NCBI GenBank assembly: GCA_020636105.1
Contig: JACJYL010000002.1
Span: 806,001 to 870,000, forward strand
Reading direction: 5' to 3'
Source of the DNA: Lewinellaceae bacterium
GTDB taxonomy: Bacteria; Bacteroidota; Bacteroidia; Chitinophagales; Saprospiraceae
Length of the DNA stretch: 64,000 nucleotides
Shown one piece after another: positions 61,877 to 64,000 of the stretch (positions within the stretch are counted from its first letter, which is position 1; every line of letters starts with the position of its first letter). The translations under genes were made by a program, and so were the position numbers. The notes beneath the pieces were generated by a model. That model ran no database searches and was not told where the DNA came from. It was given only the letters and a program-made list of their open reading frames with translations.

Positions 61877-62932
61877 TTAGAAATTATTTTTTTCATTAAA
61901 CAAATCAAACAAGGTATCCCCTGCCTTAAAAGAAGAAACCTCCCCTTTCAATACCTGATCTTCAATTATTTTAATTTGCTTTTTCACTTTGGGATGATTA
62001 AAAAACCGGTCTTTCAGTTTGGCATTGATGTATTCAAACATCCAGTACCTGGCCTGGGAACGTCTGTTGCTTTCAAAAAGGTTTTTGGCTTTCATTTCCA
62101 GCTTAAACCGTTCAAGCTGCTCCGCAATCTGAATCACCCCTGTATTCTCAAGTGCCGAACAAAGCATAACCTTTACAGGCCATCCGTTTTCTTTGGCCGG
62201 AAAAAGATGCACGGCATTCTGATAGGCTTGTTTCGCCTGCTGGGCGGCCAACATCCTATCATTATCCGCCTTATTCACCGCAATGAGGTCGGCCATTTCC
62301 ATCACTCCGCGTTTGATGCCCTGCAATTCATCGCCGGCACCGGGAAGCAATAACAACAGGAAAAAATCGACCATGGAATGCACTGCCGTTTCCGACTGGC
62401 CCACACCTACCGTTTCTATGATGATCATATCAAACCCGGCCGCTTCGCACAACAGGATAGTCTCCCTGGTTTTTCGGGCAACTCCGCCGAGAGAATCCCC
62501 TGCCGCTGAAGGTCGGATATATGCAGCGGCGGCTCTCGATAATTTTTCCATCCGCGTTTTATCTCCAAGGATACTCCCCCTGGTCACCCCACTGGACGGG
62601 TCTATGGCCAATACAGCGACTTTCCTACCTTTTTGAATCTGATCCAGGCCGAAAGATTCAATAAAGGTACTCTTTCCCACTCCCGGCGAACCGGTAATGC
62701 CGAGTCGGAACGAATTTCCGGAGTGTGGTAAGCATTTTTCCACCAATTCCCGTGCCAGTTGGCGATGAGATTCAAGGGTGCTTTCCAGGAGGGTTATGGC
62801 TCTGCTCAGGATAATCCGGTCGCCGGCCAAAATGCCGCTGACATACTCATCAAGCATGAGTTCCTTTCTTTGATAATTTCCTCCCCTGGGATTGATCACC
62901 GACTTTTTATTTTTTTCCTGATCTGGGTCCAT
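61877..62932 (-). CDS. meaB: Methylmalonyl-CoA mutase-associated GTPase MeaB
   Basis: A 351-residue G3E-type GTPase that loads and protects adenosylcobalamin-dependent methylmalonyl-CoA mutase. The P-loop is LGITGSPGVGKSTFIESF. Switch regions include VLAIDPSSGVTRGSILGDKTRM and IIIETVGVGQSETAV. The base-recognition motif is LIAVNKADND, and the C-terminal dimerisation region is helical. The mutase genes are not in this window. The N-terminal 25 residues are an acidic/basic extension before LMLDEYVSGILAGDRIILSRAITLLES. It also shares the cofactor logic with nrdJ: both point to active B12 metabolism. Confidence 0.95.
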   Translation of the reverse strand: MDPDQEKNKKSVINPRGGNYQRKELMLDEYVSGILAGDRIILSRAITLLESTLESHRQLARELVEKCLPHSGNSFRLGITGSPGVGKSTFIESFGLDQIQKGRKVAVLAIDPSSGVTRGSILGDKTRMEKLSRAAAAYIRPSAAGDSLGGVARKTRETILLCEAAGFDMIIIETVGVGQSETAVHSMVDFFLLLLLPGAGDELQGIKRGVMEMADLIAVNKADNDRMLAAQQAKQAYQNAVHLFPAKENGWPVKVMLCSALENTGVIQIAEQLERFKLEMKAKNLFESNRRSQARYWMFEYINAKLKDRFFNHPKVKKQIKIIEDQVLKGEVSSFKAGDTLFDLFNEKNNF

Positions 62933-63522
62933 TTGTCTTAAAAAACGCCGTTTAACAGTTCCTTAGTGAGTGTTAAAGTTAAAGTTTTAAAGGAGAGTGC
63001 ATTTTAACATTTAAATTATCTCCTTCATATTCAATGACTTGCCACCAAAATATCCTTTAACACCTGTGTCCAAATTTACGCCTAAAAGTTAAACTCTCCT
63101 AATTTTTACACCAAAGGCTTCCGGTCACTTTTTACCTATTGCAGGAGTAATTTTTTTGTCTCTTCTTTGTGTCAACAACCCAAAAAAACAATCTGTTTTT
63201 CAGACGGCTTATTGATAATCCGTCACCCAAAATGCTGAAGGAAACCGAAAACCCTAAACCCAAAACGCGCTCTTGACACTATTAACTAACGCGGATGTAA
63301 AACAAACATCCGCCATTACATCGCCTAAAGAGGCTGTAAAGCTATGAAAACGGCCCATTGGCCACACTAAAAACCGCCACGAGCTCTGACCTGTAATTTT
63401 GTGTAAATCACGTAATTACTGTGGTTCTCTTCACTGTCATTGCTCTGGCGGTTTTTTATTTTTCCCCTGGATAATGGGCCTATTTTAACCAGCGGATTTT
63501 GAAATAGCACTCGAAAAAAAAT
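62933..63522. other. 590-bp spacer with several hairpins between meaB and the membrane protein gene
   Basis: The first 350 bp are AT-rich and hold the meaB promoter; CAAATTTA (63071-63078) reads TAAATTTG on the minus strand, a -7 match without a correctly spaced TTG. The part from 63291 onwards contains the structured elements listed separately. No ORF of note. Confidence 0.5.
63291..63481. ncRNA. Structured element with nested inverted repeats, possible RNA
   Basis: GCGGATGT (63291-63298) pairs with ACATCCGC (63307-63314). GGCCCATT (63353-63360) pairs with AATGGGCC (63474-63481), enclosing AAAACCGCCA (63371-63380) and TGGCGGTTTT (63447-63456). GGCC at 63353 could alternatively pair with GGCC at 63361, so two folds compete. 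The inner stem is followed by a T-rich run on the + strand and a shorter one on the minus strand. It could be a terminator of unusual size for the minus-strand membrane gene or a structured RNA. The family is not recognised. Confidence 0.35.
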
Positions 63523-63858
63523 TTAATTCAACATGGCTATCCCAAAAAACAATAAAATTAGCATGCCTGACAATAATAAAATATTCAAAGCCAGACCAAT
63601 GGGCTTATAGTATTTGTGGCTTTCTTTTTTAACATAACCAAGGATACTGAAGATCAATCCCAAAACAGTAAAAACAGGAATGGGGAGCACCAATAGAATG
63701 ATTGTCCAGGGCAGTCCTTCCCCGGATCTAAGAATGACGGGATCTCTTAGGAAAGAAAATAAGCACAGGAATAAAGTCAGGACAGCCAAACCAAACCCAA
63801 GTTTAGCAAAGAGCGCGTTGGTGCCCTGGGTATTTTGCTTGCTAAATTGTTCACTCAT
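63523..63858 (-). CDS. Small membrane protein with three helices
   Basis: A 111-residue protein from the ATG at 63858 (a longer frame to 63879 exists, but MSEQFSKQNTQG is the more natural start). Three hydrophobic helices: LGFGLAVLTLFLCLFSFL, TIILLVLPIPVFTVLGLIFSILGYV and ALNILLLSGMLILLFFGIAML. A basic loop with KKESHKYYKP lies between the second and third. It resembles DUF4190-like small membrane proteins but I cannot assign it firmly. It is 54 bp downstream of the enoyl-CoA hydratase stop, on the same strand; whether they are co-transcribed is unclear. Confidence 0.65.
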   Translation of the reverse strand: MSEQFSKQNTQGTNALFAKLGFGLAVLTLFLCLFSFLRDPVILRSGEGLPWTIILLVLPIPVFTVLGLIFSILGYVKKESHKYYKPIGLALNILLLSGMLILLFFGIAMLN

Positions 63859-63912
63859 GGATTCGCAATTTCTTTTCAAACCGGCCTTTTATTTTGAACA
63901 ACAACTACCCGA

Positions 63913-64000
63913 TCACTCCCCCTTGAACAAAGGTTTCCGTTTTTCTAAAAAGGCCTGAACGCCTTCCTTGAAATCATAAGTCTGGCCGGCTTCCGACTGG
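63913..64000 (-). CDS. Enoyl-CoA hydratase/isomerase family protein (C-terminus only)
   Basis: The frame enters from the right edge and ends at TGA (63913-63915). The 28 residues visible end in YDFKEGVQAFLEKRKPLFKG, which is the conserved C-terminal block of crotonase-fold enzymes (EGVxAFLEKRxPxFxG). The catalytic centre lies beyond the edge. Members catalyse hydration or isomerisation of acyl-CoAs in beta-oxidation or phenylacetate degradation. Which member it is cannot be told from the tail. Confidence 0.8.
   Translation of the reverse strand, partial: QSEAGQTYDFKEGVQAFLEKRKPLFKGE

Overview
The window looks like chromosomal DNA of a Bacteroidota bacterium, most plausibly Saprospiria (Lewinella/Haliscomenobacter-like); the class assignment is inference. 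The evidence is: three secreted proteins with C-terminal type IX secretion (T9SS) sorting domains, SprB-type repeats, an aminofutalosine-deaminase-like enzyme, a single-subunit cytochrome b succinate dehydrogenase, DUF2911 and DUF4846 proteins, frequent TTG starts without obvious Shine-Dalgarno sequences, and several promoters of the Bacteroidota type (TTG/TTTG, about 19-20 nt, TAnnTTTG). No rRNA, tRNA, CRISPR array, prophage or complete insertion sequence was found.

Layout. 1-1500: an SGNH hydrolase running off the left edge, divergent from a 49-residue DUF5989 membrane protein and a DUF2911 protein. 1717-4642 (minus): ribonuclease D and a fused two-domain peptide-type ABC ATPase. 4813-8181: a large AsmA-like protein with a coiled-coil tail. 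8205-9894: 21 copies of an 80-bp tandem repeat with higher-order duplications. 10315-19000: pyruvate phosphate dikinase, a CBS protein, an aminofutalosine-deaminase-like hydrolase, Tex, and a short glucan phosphorylase. 19537-26986: ferritin coupled to a SRPBCC protein, sdhCAB, two lipoproteins, and RluF. 26987-29027: an accessory patch with a frameshifted pseudogene, two sister terminator-like elements, a possible small RNA and a MITE-like element abutting a lipoprotein gene.

29028-35846: the most interesting region. A + strand operon encodes a divergent sigma-like protein, a membrane anti-sigma-like protein and an exported TPR-CHAT (caspase-like) protein. It converges on a minus-strand ECF sigma factor gene translationally coupled to a membrane protein with a C-terminal beta-barrel-like domain. 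A sigma, anti-sigma and TPR-CHAT set suggests protease-controlled transcription, which I propose as the best candidate for an undescribed system.

36016-55628: mostly housekeeping genes (PaaI thioesterase, radC, rnpA, aroQ, recQ, KpsF/KdsD, class II ribonucleotide reductase, DoxX, two T9SS cargo proteins, a LytS/LytTR pair, alaS). 55966-64000: a propeller-like T9SS protein, a cupin, a LemA/TPM/TPM operon, a GNAT enzyme, MeaB, a structured intergenic region, a small membrane protein, and the tail of an enoyl-CoA hydratase at the right edge. Central metabolism (PPDK, Sdh, glucan phosphorylase) and surface functions (lipoproteins, T9SS cargo) dominate.
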